Shown piece by piece: positions 48,274 through 56,617 of a DNA stretch of 64,000 bases. Under the pieces are notes generated by a model. That model searched no databases. It worked only from the letters and a program-made list of their open reading frames with translations, and was not told the DNA's origin. Source of the DNA: Clostridium acetobutylicum ATCC 824 (lineage in GTDB: Bacteria > Bacillota > Clostridia > Clostridiales > Clostridiaceae). The DNA lies in the NCBI RefSeq assembly GCF_000008765.1, contig NC_003030.1, positions 2,514,001 to 2,578,000 of the forward strand, given 5' to 3'. Each line of letters starts with the position of its first letter. The first letter of the stretch is position 1. The position numbers and the translations under genes are program-made.

Positions 48274-49449
48274 ATGAAAGTTCCACAAATAGAATTAAAA
48301 TATGGATGTAACCCTAATCAAAGTCCAGCTAGAATTTATGTTAATAAAGGAGTACTGCCAATTGAGGTTTTAAATGGAAAACCAGGCTACATAAACTTTA
48401 TGGATGCACTTAATTCCTGGCAGCTTGTAAAAGAATTAAAAAAAGCAACTGGACTAACCTCTGCTGCTTCCTTTAAGCACGTGAGCCCAGCTGGCGCAGC
48501 TACTGCTGTTCCACTAAGCGATACTCTAAAAAAATCCTACCTAGTAGAAGATATTGATTTAACTCCTGCTGCAATTGCATATTCGAGAGCAAGAGGCGCT
48601 GACAGAATGTCTTCCTATGGTGACTTTGCTGCTATAAGCGATAAAGTAGATGTAGCTACAGCAACTATATTAAAAAAATCCGTTTCTGATGGAATAATAG
48701 CACCAGACTATGATCCAAAAGCTCTAGAAATATTAAAATCAAAGAAAAATGGGAAATATAACATAATAAAAATTGATCCTGATTATGAACCTATTAATCT
48801 TGAAAGAAGGGAAATATACGGAATAACCTTTGAACAAAAGAGAAACATTACTCCGTTAACTGAAAATCTACTTGAAAATATAGTAACTAAAAATAAAAAT
48901 TTAACAAAAGAAGCCAAACGCGATCTTATAATTTGCATGATAACTTTAAAGTATACTCAATCCAACTCCGTATGTTTTGCTTTAGACGGACAAGTTATAG
49001 GCGTTGGTGCAGGTCAGCAATCAAGGATTCACTGCACTAGGCTTGCTGCTTCAAAGGCTGACATATGGTATTTAAGACAACATCCTTATGTACTAACTCT
49101 ACCTTTTAAGGAAGGAGTATCAAGACCAGATAGAGACAACCTAATTGACCAATACCTTAGGGATGATGTTACAGAGGCTGAAACTTTTGGCTGGAGCCGA
49201 ATTCTAAAATCAGTTCCTAAAAGGCTTTCAGCAGAAGAAAAAACAAACTGGCTTTCAAACTTAAAAAACGTTTCTTTAGGTTCTGATGCATTCTTCCCAT
49301 TCAGCGATAATATAGACAGAGCCTCAAAAAGCGGAGTAAAATACATTGTTCAACCTGGTGGTTCTATACGTGACGATATTGTTATAGAAGCTTGTGATAA
49401 CTACAATATGATAATGGCATTTTCAGGTACAAGGCTATTTCATCATTAG
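48274..49449 (+). CDS. AICAR transformylase-only PurH-like protein
   Basis: 391 residues. Only the AICAR formyltransferase half of PurH is present: KYGCNPNQSPA at the N-terminus, catalytic KHVSPAGAAT (K-H pair), YSRARGADRMSSYGDFAA, TQSNSVCFA, GAGQQSRIHCTRLA, and DAFFPFSD. The IMP cyclohydrolase domain (about 200 residues) is absent. Some residues differ from bifunctional PurH (SPAG for NPCG). It should formylate AICAR with 10-formyl-THF in the cytoplasm. AGGAGG precedes ATG 48274; controlled by the ZTP riboswitch. Confidence 0.92.
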   Translation: MKVPQIELKYGCNPNQSPARIYVNKGVLPIEVLNGKPGYINFMDALNSWQLVKELKKATGLTSAASFKHVSPAGAATAVPLSDTLKKSYLVEDIDLTPAAIAYSRARGADRMSSYGDFAAISDKVDVATATILKKSVSDGIIAPDYDPKALEILKSKKNGKYNIIKIDPDYEPINLERREIYGITFEQKRNITPLTENLLENIVTKNKNLTKEAKRDLIICMITLKYTQSNSVCFALDGQVIGVGAGQQSRIHCTRLAASKADIWYLRQHPYVLTLPFKEGVSRPDRDNLIDQYLRDDVTEAETFGWSRILKSVPKRLSAEEKTNWLSNLKNVSLGSDAFFPFSDNIDRASKSGVKYIVQPGGSIRDDIVIEACDNYNMIMAFSGTRLFHH

Positions 49450-49586
49450 AATAGAAATTACGAAGCTTTTTAGTTTTTCCTTAACTGATTTTTACCTCAA
49501 CTTTAAAAAACCATATTTATATTAACATAAATGTATTCTTGTTCATATAAGATATACAGGATACAATTTTTAAAGGAGAAGTAAAT

Positions 49587-50120
49587 ATGGATAATAAAAA
49601 AACCTCTATGGAAAACAAAATAAGTGAAGCATCTGATACCATATACTATGGAGAATACGAAAAATTAATAGTTAATATATTGACTGTAAAAAAACCAAGT
49701 CCTCCAATCCTTGCTATAGATACAACAAATAACGTAGTTACAGTAACAAATGCAATAGTAGATTCCCCTGTAAAGAAAACCTCTTCAAATTGGAAAGGTA
49801 CCCTTCTTTTAGATGGATATATAGATAATACTGTAACCTATCGGACTGCTTCGAATACTTCTTCAAATACCATAAGCGGAAATATAAACTTTCTGAGCAC
49901 TAGAATATATTTTCAAATAAGACCAACAGTTCTCTCCCCTACTCAGTTTAGTAAAAAATCAAATGTAGAAGTAATTTCTGCCTATGTTGAAAGCGAAAAA
50001 AAAGATTTAATAGAACAAAATGCTCTTCCAGAAAACTACCCCGCTTGGGCCATAACCTACAATAAACTATCTCAAAAAATATTAGTTAAGGTTCAAATAA
50101 AAATCACAAGCACTAAATAA
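49587..50120 (+). CDS. Hypothetical protein, beta-rich
   Basis: 177 residues, not recognised. No signal peptide or membrane helix. The pattern of alternating hydrophobic residues (ILAIDTTNNVVTVTNAIV, GTLLLDGYIDNTVTYRT, KILVKVQIKI) suggests a beta-sandwich, and it faintly recalls SPOCS-type spore or surface proteins. AAAGGAG precedes ATG 49587. Single-gene unit sharing a bidirectional terminator with the next gene, which is also a small unknown. Confidence 0.7.
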   Translation: MDNKKTSMENKISEASDTIYYGEYEKLIVNILTVKKPSPPILAIDTTNNVVTVTNAIVDSPVKKTSSNWKGTLLLDGYIDNTVTYRTASNTSSNTISGNINFLSTRIYFQIRPTVLSPTQFSKKSNVEVISAYVESEKKDLIEQNALPENYPAWAITYNKLSQKILVKVQIKITSTK

Positions 50121-50139
50121 CTTGTCCTTACTAAAGGAA

Positions 50140-50173
50140 AAACAGAGTTAAATTGTTAAAACTCTGTTTTTTT
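50140..50173. terminator. Bidirectional terminator
   Basis: ACAGAGTT (50142-50149) pairs with AACTCTGT (50160-50167), flanked by A5 on the left and T7 on the right, so it works on both strands between convergent genes. Confidence 0.88.
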
Positions 50174-50175
50174 CT

Positions 50176-50724
50176 CTATTTTTTTAAGCCATATATTTTT
50201 TTTAATTCCTCAACATCCATATCCATCAATTCTTTAATGGAGTATTTACTGCTATTTTCAAATTGTAGAATTTCCTGTCCTTCTACTGTTTTAGTCTCAT
50301 TAAATCTAATTAATTTTTTTATAGAATATTGAAATTTAATTTCTCCATATACTTCAATACTAATTATATCTCTATGTCTTTTTTCTTCTTCAACTATTAT
50401 TCTTGATGATGGTTTTAATGAAAGCCTAGTAATATTTCCAATTGTATTAGTATTCGCTTTATTACCTAATATGTCCAATTCGGGAATAACAACACACAAA
50501 TTTTTACTTATAAATCTTCCTCTATAACTATTTTCTTCTCCTCTACAGCCATTTCTTTTATATAGTAAATATATATCATAATATCCATAAATATATATAC
50601 CTACATCTGAAACAATTTTAGAATATATATTTAAATTTTGAACTTGGCTGTCCATTATTAAATTTTTTTCAAAGTTATCTTCAATTTTTATAATACTAGA
50701 AAAATTTTTAGTAAACACCGCCAT
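50176..50724 (-). CDS. Hypothetical protein
   Basis: About 182 residues, not recognised. No membrane segment. The middle part looks beta-rich (IYIYGYYDIYLLYKRN) and the C-terminus ends in SIKELMDMDVEELKKIYGL, a helical, acidic/Leu-rich tail. TTG 50733 is adjacent to AGAGGG; ATG 50724 (MAVFTKNF) has better spacing. Convergent with the preceding unknown gene; no functional clue. Confidence 0.65.
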   Translation of the reverse strand: MAVFTKNFSSIIKIEDNFEKNLIMDSQVQNLNIYSKIVSDVGIYIYGYYDIYLLYKRNGCRGEENSYRGRFISKNLCVVIPELDILGNKANTNTIGNITRLSLKPSSRIIVEEEKRHRDIISIEVYGEIKFQYSIKKLIRFNETKTVEGQEILQFENSSKYSIKELMDMDVEELKKIYGLKK

Positions 50725-50733
50725 TTCAATCAA

Positions 50734-51175
50734 CCCTCTTTTTTATAATTAGTTCCAATAATATAAAATTGTAATTCATAAAACATTCCTACAACAAGAA
50801 GGACCCTAGAATCTTTTACAAATCAGAATTTAGAAATATTCCTACATTATATATTATTTATATTTTTTAATACTGTTACTGCAATTACCTTTTTCTTCTA
50901 TCGCAATTTTGTATAAATCACCTATCATTTATAAATATAGGTATAATAATGTGCTTAAGGGCAATATTCTTTATTAATGGTTTTATTTTAGCGTTTACTT
51001 TAATTTATATTAACTAATAATTATTGTCATATAATACTTTTTATTGTATTATATATATATAATATATCTATAAAAAAATTAGGTTTTAGATACAATAACA
51101 ATATAATATTACGAATAAACTATATTTTTTGTTCAGAAATAAAACTATATATTATGGTAAATGGAGATGATTTAT
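50734..51175 (+). other. Promoter region of nroR-fprA-superoxide reductase operon
   Basis: About 440 AT-rich bases upstream of nroR. It contains the PerR-like palindrome at 51015-51028. No ORF or structured RNA was recognised in the rest. The nroR ribosome site GGAGATGA is at the 3' end. Confidence 0.5.
51015..51028 (+). promoter_or_regulatory. PerR-like operator, nroR operon
   Basis: TAATAATTATTGTC contains a near-perfect AATAATTATT palindrome. The 13-mer AATAATTATTGTC recurs exactly before the flavodoxin gene (55230-55242). Fur/PerR boxes in Firmicutes have this AT palindrome, and PerR is known to control oxygen-defence genes in C. acetobutylicum. Confidence 0.65.
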
Positions 51176-52315
51176 ATGAAAAGCACAAAAATTTTAATCT
51201 TGGGTGCAGGTCCTGCAGGATTTTCAGCTGCAAAAGCCGCCTTGGGTAAATGTGATGATATCACTATGATAAATAGTGAGAAGTACTTACCTTATTACAG
51301 ACCTCGTCTTAATGAAATTATCGCGAAAAATAAATCTATAGACGATATTCTCATAAAGAAGAATGATTGGTACGAAAAAAATAATATAAAAGTTATAACT
51401 TCTGAGTTCGCTACATCAATTGACCCAAATAACAAACTTGTTACCCTAAAGTCTGGAGAAAAAATAAAATACGAAAAGCTTATTATTGCAAGCGGTTCTA
51501 TTGCAAACAAAATTAAAGTTCCTCACGCTGACGAAATATTTAGCTTATACAGTTACGATGACGCTCTAAAAATAAAAGATGAGTGCAAAAATAAAGGTAA
51601 AGCATTTATAATTGGTGGAGGTATCTTAGGTATAGAGCTTGCTCAGGCTATTATTGATTCTGGAACCCCTGCTTCAATAGGAATAATACTAGAATATCCT
51701 CTTGAAAGACAGCTTGACAGAGATGGAGGACTATTCTTAAAAGATAAACTTGACCGACTCGGGATAAAAATATATACAAATTCAAATTTTGAAGAAATGG
51801 GAGATTTAATTAGAAGTTCCTGCGTAATCACAGCAGTTGGAGTTAAACCAAACCTAGATTTTATAAAAGATACTGAAATAGCTTCAAAACGTGGTATTCT
51901 AGTCAATGATCATATGGAAACATCCATTAAAGATATCTACGCTTGCGGTGACGTTGCTGAATTTTATGGAAAAAATCCTGGTCTAATTAATATAGCTAAC
52001 AAGCAAGGAGAAGTAGCTGGTTTAAATGCATGCGGAGAGGATGCTTCATATTCTGAAATAATACCTTCTCCTATATTAAAGGTTTCTGGTATTTCCATTA
52101 TATCCTGCGGAGACATAGAGAACAATAAACCTTCAAAGGTATTCAGATCAACACAAGAAGATAAATACATTGTATGTATGCTAAAAGAAAATAAAATTGA
52201 TGCTGCAGCTGTTATTGGTGATGTAAGCCTTGGAACAAAGCTTAAAAAGGCAATTGATTCTTCAAAAAGTTTTGATAATATCTCATCTTTAGATGCAATA
52301 TTAAATAATTTATAG
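51176..52315 (+). CDS. nroR: NADH:rubredoxin oxidoreductase
   Basis: 379 residues from ATG 51176 (the frame opens at 51161, but GGAGATGA fits the later start). FAD-binding GAGPAGFSAAKAA, redox region YYRPRLNEII, NAD-binding IIGGGILGIELAQ, and FAD motif DIYACGDVAEF. It reduces rubredoxin with NADH; rubredoxin then feeds flavodiiron protein and superoxide reductase, both encoded next on this strand. Cytoplasmic. Rubredoxin itself is not in the window. Confidence 0.93.
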   Translation: MKSTKILILGAGPAGFSAAKAALGKCDDITMINSEKYLPYYRPRLNEIIAKNKSIDDILIKKNDWYEKNNIKVITSEFATSIDPNNKLVTLKSGEKIKYEKLIIASGSIANKIKVPHADEIFSLYSYDDALKIKDECKNKGKAFIIGGGILGIELAQAIIDSGTPASIGIILEYPLERQLDRDGGLFLKDKLDRLGIKIYTNSNFEEMGDLIRSSCVITAVGVKPNLDFIKDTEIASKRGILVNDHMETSIKDIYACGDVAEFYGKNPGLINIANKQGEVAGLNACGEDASYSEIIPSPILKVSGISIISCGDIENNKPSKVFRSTQEDKYIVCMLKENKIDAAAVIGDVSLGTKLKKAIDSSKSFDNISSLDAILNNL

Positions 52316-52346
52316 ATTAATTTAATTATGAAAGGGGAGATTTTTT

Positions 52347-53549
52347 GTGCCAGCTATAAAAATTAAAGATAATATATTTTCTGTTGGAGTTCTAAATCCT
52401 AGTCTCCGTATTTTTGACATCATAATGAAAACAGAATACGGTACTTCCTATAATGCTTATCTAATTAAAGGTAAAAAAAATGTACTTATAGATACAGTAC
52501 ATGGAAGATTTTTCGATGAATATTTAGAAAATATAAAAAGTGTAATAGACCCTTCCTCTATTGACTATGTAATAATGAATCACTGTGAACCTGATCACTC
52601 TGGCTCTCTTGCTAGATTGTACGAAGTAGCCCCTCAGATTAAAGTTATTGCCTCAAATGCTGGAAAAATATACCTAAAAAATATTACAAACAAAGAAACC
52701 TTAGACGTAAAAGCAGTCAAAACAAATGATACTTTAGACATAGGCAATGGAAAGGTCCTAAAGTTCGCCATTGCTCCATTCCTTCATTGGCCGGATTCAA
52801 TGTTTACAATTCTTGAGGAAGACAAAATAGCCTTCACCTGTGATTTCCTTGGATGCCACTTCTGTGAACCAAGAATGTTTGATACAAAAATAACCTATAT
52901 GCCGAAATATGAGAAATCCTTTAAAGAGTACTATGACGCTATTTTTTCTCCTTTTAAACCTTATGTAGTAAAAGGACTTGATATTTTGGACGCATTAGAT
53001 TTAGACTTCATAGCTACAAGCCATGGTCCAATCCTAACACGAGAAGGTCTATTAGCGGCATCAAAACAAAAATATAGAGACTTAAGTTCCGAAATTCAAA
53101 GTACAACTAAATATATCCCTATATTTTACTGTAGTGCTTATGGTAATACGGAAATATTAGCTAATGAAATTGCTTCCGGAATAAAAAGCGTATTAAATGA
53201 TGCTAATATAGAAATGCTAGATATAATTAACTATGATTATTCAGATTTAAAAGAAAAGATTAATATTTGTGATGCATTTATGCTTGGAACACCTACTATA
53301 AACAAAGATGCCCTATTTCCAATATGGGAGCTTATTGGAGGCATTGATGCTGTAAACTGCAAAAACAAACCCGCTTCCGCTTTTGGTTCCTTTGGATGGA
53401 GTGGAGAGGCTATTCCTTTCGTTATTTCAAGACTTAAAGAATTAAAACTTAAAGTATTTCAAGATGGTTTTACATGTTTATTTGTTCCATCTGAGGATGA
53501 TATTAAAAAAGCCTTTAAATTTGGAGAAGACTTTGCCAAAAGTATATAG
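52347..53549 (+). CDS. fprA: Flavodiiron protein (oxygen reductase)
   Basis: 400 residues, GTG start behind AAAGGGGAG. Metallo-beta-lactamase-like domain with diiron ligands H79, E81, D83 and H84 (NHCEPDHSG), His in FLHWPDSM, Asp in CDFLGCH and His in TSHGP. C-terminal flavodoxin domain (about 255-400) with YCSAYGNTE for FMN phosphate and FGSFGWSGE. It reduces O2 to water with electrons from rubredoxin. In an operon after nroR. Confidence 0.96.
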   Translation: MPAIKIKDNIFSVGVLNPSLRIFDIIMKTEYGTSYNAYLIKGKKNVLIDTVHGRFFDEYLENIKSVIDPSSIDYVIMNHCEPDHSGSLARLYEVAPQIKVIASNAGKIYLKNITNKETLDVKAVKTNDTLDIGNGKVLKFAIAPFLHWPDSMFTILEEDKIAFTCDFLGCHFCEPRMFDTKITYMPKYEKSFKEYYDAIFSPFKPYVVKGLDILDALDLDFIATSHGPILTREGLLAASKQKYRDLSSEIQSTTKYIPIFYCSAYGNTEILANEIASGIKSVLNDANIEMLDIINYDYSDLKEKINICDAFMLGTPTINKDALFPIWELIGGIDAVNCKNKPASAFGSFGWSGEAIPFVISRLKELKLKVFQDGFTCLFVPSEDDIKKAFKFGEDFAKSI

Positions 53550-53550
53550 C

Positions 53551-53594
53551 TTATTTTGTGCCATATTAAGTTTGCATAATGTGGCACAAAATAA
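53551..53594 (+). promoter_or_regulatory. Perfect 18-bp intercistronic hairpin between fprA and superoxide reductase
   Basis: TTATTTTGTGCCA (53551-53563) and TGGCACAAAATAA (53582-53594) pair perfectly and the stem continues inward to 18 bp with one T-G pair and an 8-base loop. No U-run follows; GGAGG of the next gene is about ten bases on. It may be an operator, an RNA-processing stem or a partial terminator setting different levels of the two products. Confidence 0.75.
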
Positions 53595-53617
53595 ACTTTA
53601 TTATGGAGGTATTTGAG

Positions 53618-53995
53618 ATGAATAACGATTTATCAATTTACGTATCCAAAAATTCCGGTACTGCCGTTTTACTCCTGCAGGGCAACGGCACTGACTTAAC
53701 CTGCGGATCAGAACCAATGGCAAAAATAGTTGCAAACACCACTGACGCGGCTCAAGAGAAGCATGTACCACATATAACCAAAAACGGTAACAACATAGAT
53801 GTTTCTGTAGGTTCCGTAGAACACCCTATGACACCTGAACACTTTATTGAATGGATTATTTTAGTTTCTGGTGATAGATTGGAAATGGCAAAATTAACAC
53901 CAGATATGAAACCAAGAGCTCAATTTCATAATGTTACAAGTGGAACTGTTTACGCTTATTGTAACCTTCACAGCCTATGGAAAGCAGATATATAA
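53618..53995 (+). CDS. Superoxide reductase lacking the desulforedoxin iron site
   Basis: 125 residues from ATG 53618, behind TATGGAGG (the frame opens at 53579). The catalytic iron ligands are all present: E47-K48, H49, H69, H75, C115 and H118. The desulforedoxin Cys4 site of two-iron desulfoferrodoxins is not: positions 10, 13, 29 and 30 read Ser, Ser, Cys, Gly. So it has the two-domain fold of desulfoferrodoxin but only the active-site iron. It reduces superoxide to peroxide with rubredoxin electrons. Same strand as nroR-fprA, across the 18-bp hairpin. Confidence 0.93.
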   Translation: MNNDLSIYVSKNSGTAVLLLQGNGTDLTCGSEPMAKIVANTTDAAQEKHVPHITKNGNNIDVSVGSVEHPMTPEHFIEWIILVSGDRLEMAKLTPDMKPRAQFHNVTSGTVYAYCNLHSLWKADI

Positions 53996-54017
53996 ATCTG
54001 AGCTAATACATTTATTT

Positions 54018-54055
54018 AATAGCAGCCTAGCCGCACTTGTGCTAAGCTGTTATTT
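54018..54055. terminator. Terminator between superoxide reductase and MerR-methyltransferase genes
   Basis: AATAGCAGCCTAGC (54019-54032) pairs with GCTAAGCTGTTATT (54041-54054) with one mismatch and one G-T pair. It overlaps the stop of the convergent gene and is followed by a short T-run on each side. Confidence 0.7.
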
Positions 54056-55082
54056 CAACAATAAAAGTATAGTTAACTATATGTTCAAATTTAATCTTAA
54101 GACCTGAATCTTCTATATATGCTTTTAAACTTTCAATATCTGTATAATACTCATCCTCAATTGTATCCCATTTGTCTTTCTCCTCATTATCAATGAACTG
54201 CTGCCTTTTTTTCATTTTCTCCTCTTTACTTAAAAACATTAAATCCGCAATAATTACTTTCCCATTTTTCTTAATATATTTCAATAAATACCTTATAGCT
54301 CTTTTCTTCTCATAGCAATTTAAATGATGAAAAGCAAAAGATGATATCACAGCATCAAATTCCTCTTCAGCAAAGGGCTTATCAAGAAAATTTCCTATTC
54401 TAAGATTTATAGCTTTGTTCTTCGTTCTTGCTCTAATAAGCATCTCTATACTTTGATCTACACCTGTATATTCAATTGAACTGCTTAGCTTTTTTACTAT
54501 ATTTGCTGTACCACATCCAAAATCAATTACCTTTTTTGCATTCATTCCTTTTATTTTTTTAGCTACATTTTCAAGAACAAGATCATAACTCTCAAACAAT
54601 CCGAGGCTATCCTTATTATTATATACGTAATCATCATAATTCTTAGCCCAAGTATCAAACTCCCATTTATCTATCCATGAATTTATATTTTTTTCACTTT
54701 CATATACACACTCATCTATTTTATCAAAAAGTTTCTCGTAGCTTATATCATTATTTAATCCAGTATTTATCCCTTCTCTAAGCACTTCTTCTATCTTCTT
54801 TAATTCTAAAATTCTATTTTCAACAGCCTTTAACTGCATGTACAAAATATTCACAACTTTGTTGTCTTCATATTTTCTTTTATCCAATATATCCTTTATA
54901 CTTTTTAATTTTATTCCAATACTTTTTAATACAACAACCTGCCTTAATTTAAAAAGGTCATCCTCACTATAGTTTCTATAATTATTCTCATCTCTATTTG
55001 GAACTATTATATTAAGCTCCTCATATAGCCTAAGTGCCTTAGGAGAAATCTTAAGCTTTTCACATACTTTTTTTGTATTCAA
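54042..55082 (-). CDS. MerR-family regulator fused to a SAM methyltransferase
   Basis: About 346 residues. Residues 1-70 are a MerR winged helix (KVCEKLKISPKALRLYEELN, YRNYSEDDLFKLRQV), then a coiled-coil dimer helix, then from about 150 a class I methyltransferase: VIDFGCGTANIV (motif I), YTGVDQSIEML, FDAVISSFAFHHL. GTG 55091 lies inside GAGGTGA; TTG 55082 is the better start. The promoter has the 19-bp spacer that MerR proteins act on, so autoregulation is likely. Ligand and methyl acceptor unknown; drug or metabolite resistance is a guess. Confidence 0.9.
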   Translation of the reverse strand: MNTKKVCEKLKISPKALRLYEELNIIVPNRDENNYRNYSEDDLFKLRQVVVLKSIGIKLKSIKDILDKRKYEDNKVVNILYMQLKAVENRILELKKIEEVLREGINTGLNNDISYEKLFDKIDECVYESEKNINSWIDKWEFDTWAKNYDDYVYNNKDSLGLFESYDLVLENVAKKIKGMNAKKVIDFGCGTANIVKKLSSSIEYTGVDQSIEMLIRARTKNKAINLRIGNFLDKPFAEEEFDAVISSFAFHHLNCYEKKRAIRYLLKYIKKNGKVIIADLMFLSKEEKMKKRQQFIDNEEKDKWDTIEDEYYTDIESLKAYIEDSGLKIKFEHIVNYTFIVEITA

Positions 55083-55100
55083 ATAAATCACCTCAAGAAA

Positions 55101-55131
55101 AGTATAGACCCTGCCCGATAGGCAAAGTCAA
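55101..55131 (-). promoter_or_regulatory. MerR-type promoter with 19-bp spacer
   Basis: On the minus strand TTGACT (55131-55126) and TATACT (55106-55101) are 19 bases apart. The spacer holds the dyad GACTTTGCC-N5-GGCAGGGTC. Over-long spacers with a central dyad are the hallmark of promoters activated by MerR-family proteins. Confidence 0.88.
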
Positions 55132-55229
55132 TATTTCTTTATTAAAAATTATGTATTTATATTATATTATAACAAACTATGGCATAAAATAAAAAAGTAG
55201 TGTATAATTAATAAAAGAAGTTAATTAAT

Positions 55230-55242
55230 AATAATTATTGTC
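55230..55242 (+). promoter_or_regulatory. PerR-like operator, flavodoxin gene
   Basis: AATAATTATTGTC, identical over 13 bases to the site before nroR, ends just upstream of GAGGAGG and 15 bases before the ATG. A bound repressor here would cover the transcription start or ribosome site. Confidence 0.65.
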
Positions 55243-55256
55243 GAGGAGGAATTATT

Positions 55257-55682
55257 ATGAAAAAAATCTCAATAATATATTCAAGCCAAAGTGGAAATGT
55301 AGAGGTGTTAGCAAATGAGATATACGAAGGAGCAAAAGAAGCTGGTGCAGATGTAACTATAAAATTAGTGCATGAAGCAAGTAAGGAAGATGTACTTTCA
55401 GCTGATGCCTTAGCTTTTGGAAGCCCTTCAAAAAATAACAATAATATCGATCAAGAAGATCTTGCACCATTTTTAAAACAATTTGAACTCACTCTTAATG
55501 AAAACAAACCAGTTGTCTTATTTGGTTCTTATGGATGGGATAATGGTGAATTCATGGAAAAATTTAAAGATTTAATGAACGATTATAGCTTTAAAGTAAT
55601 TGGTGATATCGCTGTAAATGAGGCACCTAGTAAGGAAGAACTTAAAAAATCTAGAGAACTTGGAAAACTTTTAGCAAAATAA
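55257..55682 (+). CDS. Flavodoxin
   Basis: 141 residues, short-chain flavodoxin. FMN phosphate loop YSSQSGNVEVLA, then ALAFGSPSKNN, FGSYGWDNGEF. One-electron carrier replacing ferredoxin or rubredoxin. GAGGAGG precedes ATG 55257. The PerR-like site shared with nroR suggests it is induced by oxygen and may serve the flavodiiron or superoxide pathway. Confidence 0.94.
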   Translation: MKKISIIYSSQSGNVEVLANEIYEGAKEAGADVTIKLVHEASKEDVLSADALAFGSPSKNNNNIDQEDLAPFLKQFELTLNENKPVVLFGSYGWDNGEFMEKFKDLMNDYSFKVIGDIAVNEAPSKEELKKSRELGKLLAK

Positions 55683-55731
55683 TTTGAGTACATGGATTTG
55701 CTATAAAACAAATCCATGTACTCAAAATGTT
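55683..55731. terminator. Terminator between flavodoxin and CBS genes
   Basis: An 18-bp perfect stem, TTTGAGTACATGGATTTG (55683-55700) with its reverse complement at 55709-55726, followed by ATGTTTT. It lies between convergent genes. Confidence 0.82.
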
Positions 55732-55763
55732 TTAAAAAATAAATTTTAATAATGTATGCCTTA

Positions 55764-56495
55764 TTAATTTATTGCTATATCCCAAGGAGTTACAATACCC
55801 AAAATTTTTTCTTTAACTCTTCCAGTTTCTGTAATGAATACAAGTGAAAGCTTTTTCTTTCCATGAATTCTCTTCTTAAACATATCTTCAATTTCTACAG
55901 CTAAAGTTTTTCTAGAAACAAAAGCAAAGAACTCATTTTCATGTTTATGCAAAGGTATAAATTCTTTAAAATCATTAATTTTCGTATCTCTTCTTATTTG
56001 AACTCCTTCATTTTCAACCATATATGAAAAAACGGTATTTTTGCTAAAAACTCCAACTATCATACCCAAATTATCCACAACTGGTACATTGGCATAATTA
56101 TTGTCCTTCATAACCGTCATAACATCTAAAACAGACTCATTTTGAGTTACAACATAAATATTTTTACCCTTTACAGCTATAGTGTCTAAAGCAAGCGGGG
56201 GATTTAAAATTTTATCTCTAAGTTCACCATACTTAACAATAATTTTATCATGTGGCTCTGCAATAGGATCTAATTCAGCATTGTATGGATTATGAACTAT
56301 AGAATTTCTAAGTCTTGCAAATAACATCAATTCATCCTTATATTCCTCAAATACTTTATTTCTTTTAGCCATTTTTTTCACTAAATCTGCGTTACCGGTT
56401 CTTTCATTTTCATCAAGTACTTTCCGCATGTACCTATCTATTTCATTATATATCATTATAAATTTTTCGGCATTTGATTTAATACTTTTATCCAT
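55764..56495 (-). CDS. CBS-pair protein with N-terminal HEPN-like domain
   Basis: 243 residues. The C-terminal 130 residues hold two CBS motifs (VLDVMTVMKDNNYANVPVVDN and a second around ETGRVKEKILGIVTPWDIA), which bind adenosyl ligands. The N-terminal 100 residues are helical and contain LRNSIVHNP, with R63 and H68 in the RX4H arrangement of HEPN RNase domains. AGGGGGGATGATG precedes ATG 56495. No antitoxin-like partner is adjacent. A nucleotide-gated RNase is possible but unproven; the HEPN match rests on a short motif and helical content. Confidence 0.75.
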   Translation of the reverse strand: MDKSIKSNAEKFIMIYNEIDRYMRKVLDENERTGNADLVKKMAKRNKVFEEYKDELMLFARLRNSIVHNPYNAELDPIAEPHDKIIVKYGELRDKILNPPLALDTIAVKGKNIYVVTQNESVLDVMTVMKDNNYANVPVVDNLGMIVGVFSKNTVFSYMVENEGVQIRRDTKINDFKEFIPLHKHENEFFAFVSRKTLAVEIEDMFKKRIHGKKKLSLVFITETGRVKEKILGIVTPWDIAIN

Positions 56496-56617
56496 TCATC
56501 ATCCCCCCTACCCTATGATATGATTTCAATCTATTAATTTTGAATAAACGGAGCTTTGCATATTACTATTTTGTCCTTAAAATTTTTATCGTATTCTCTT
56601 TTTAATAGCCTTAATCT

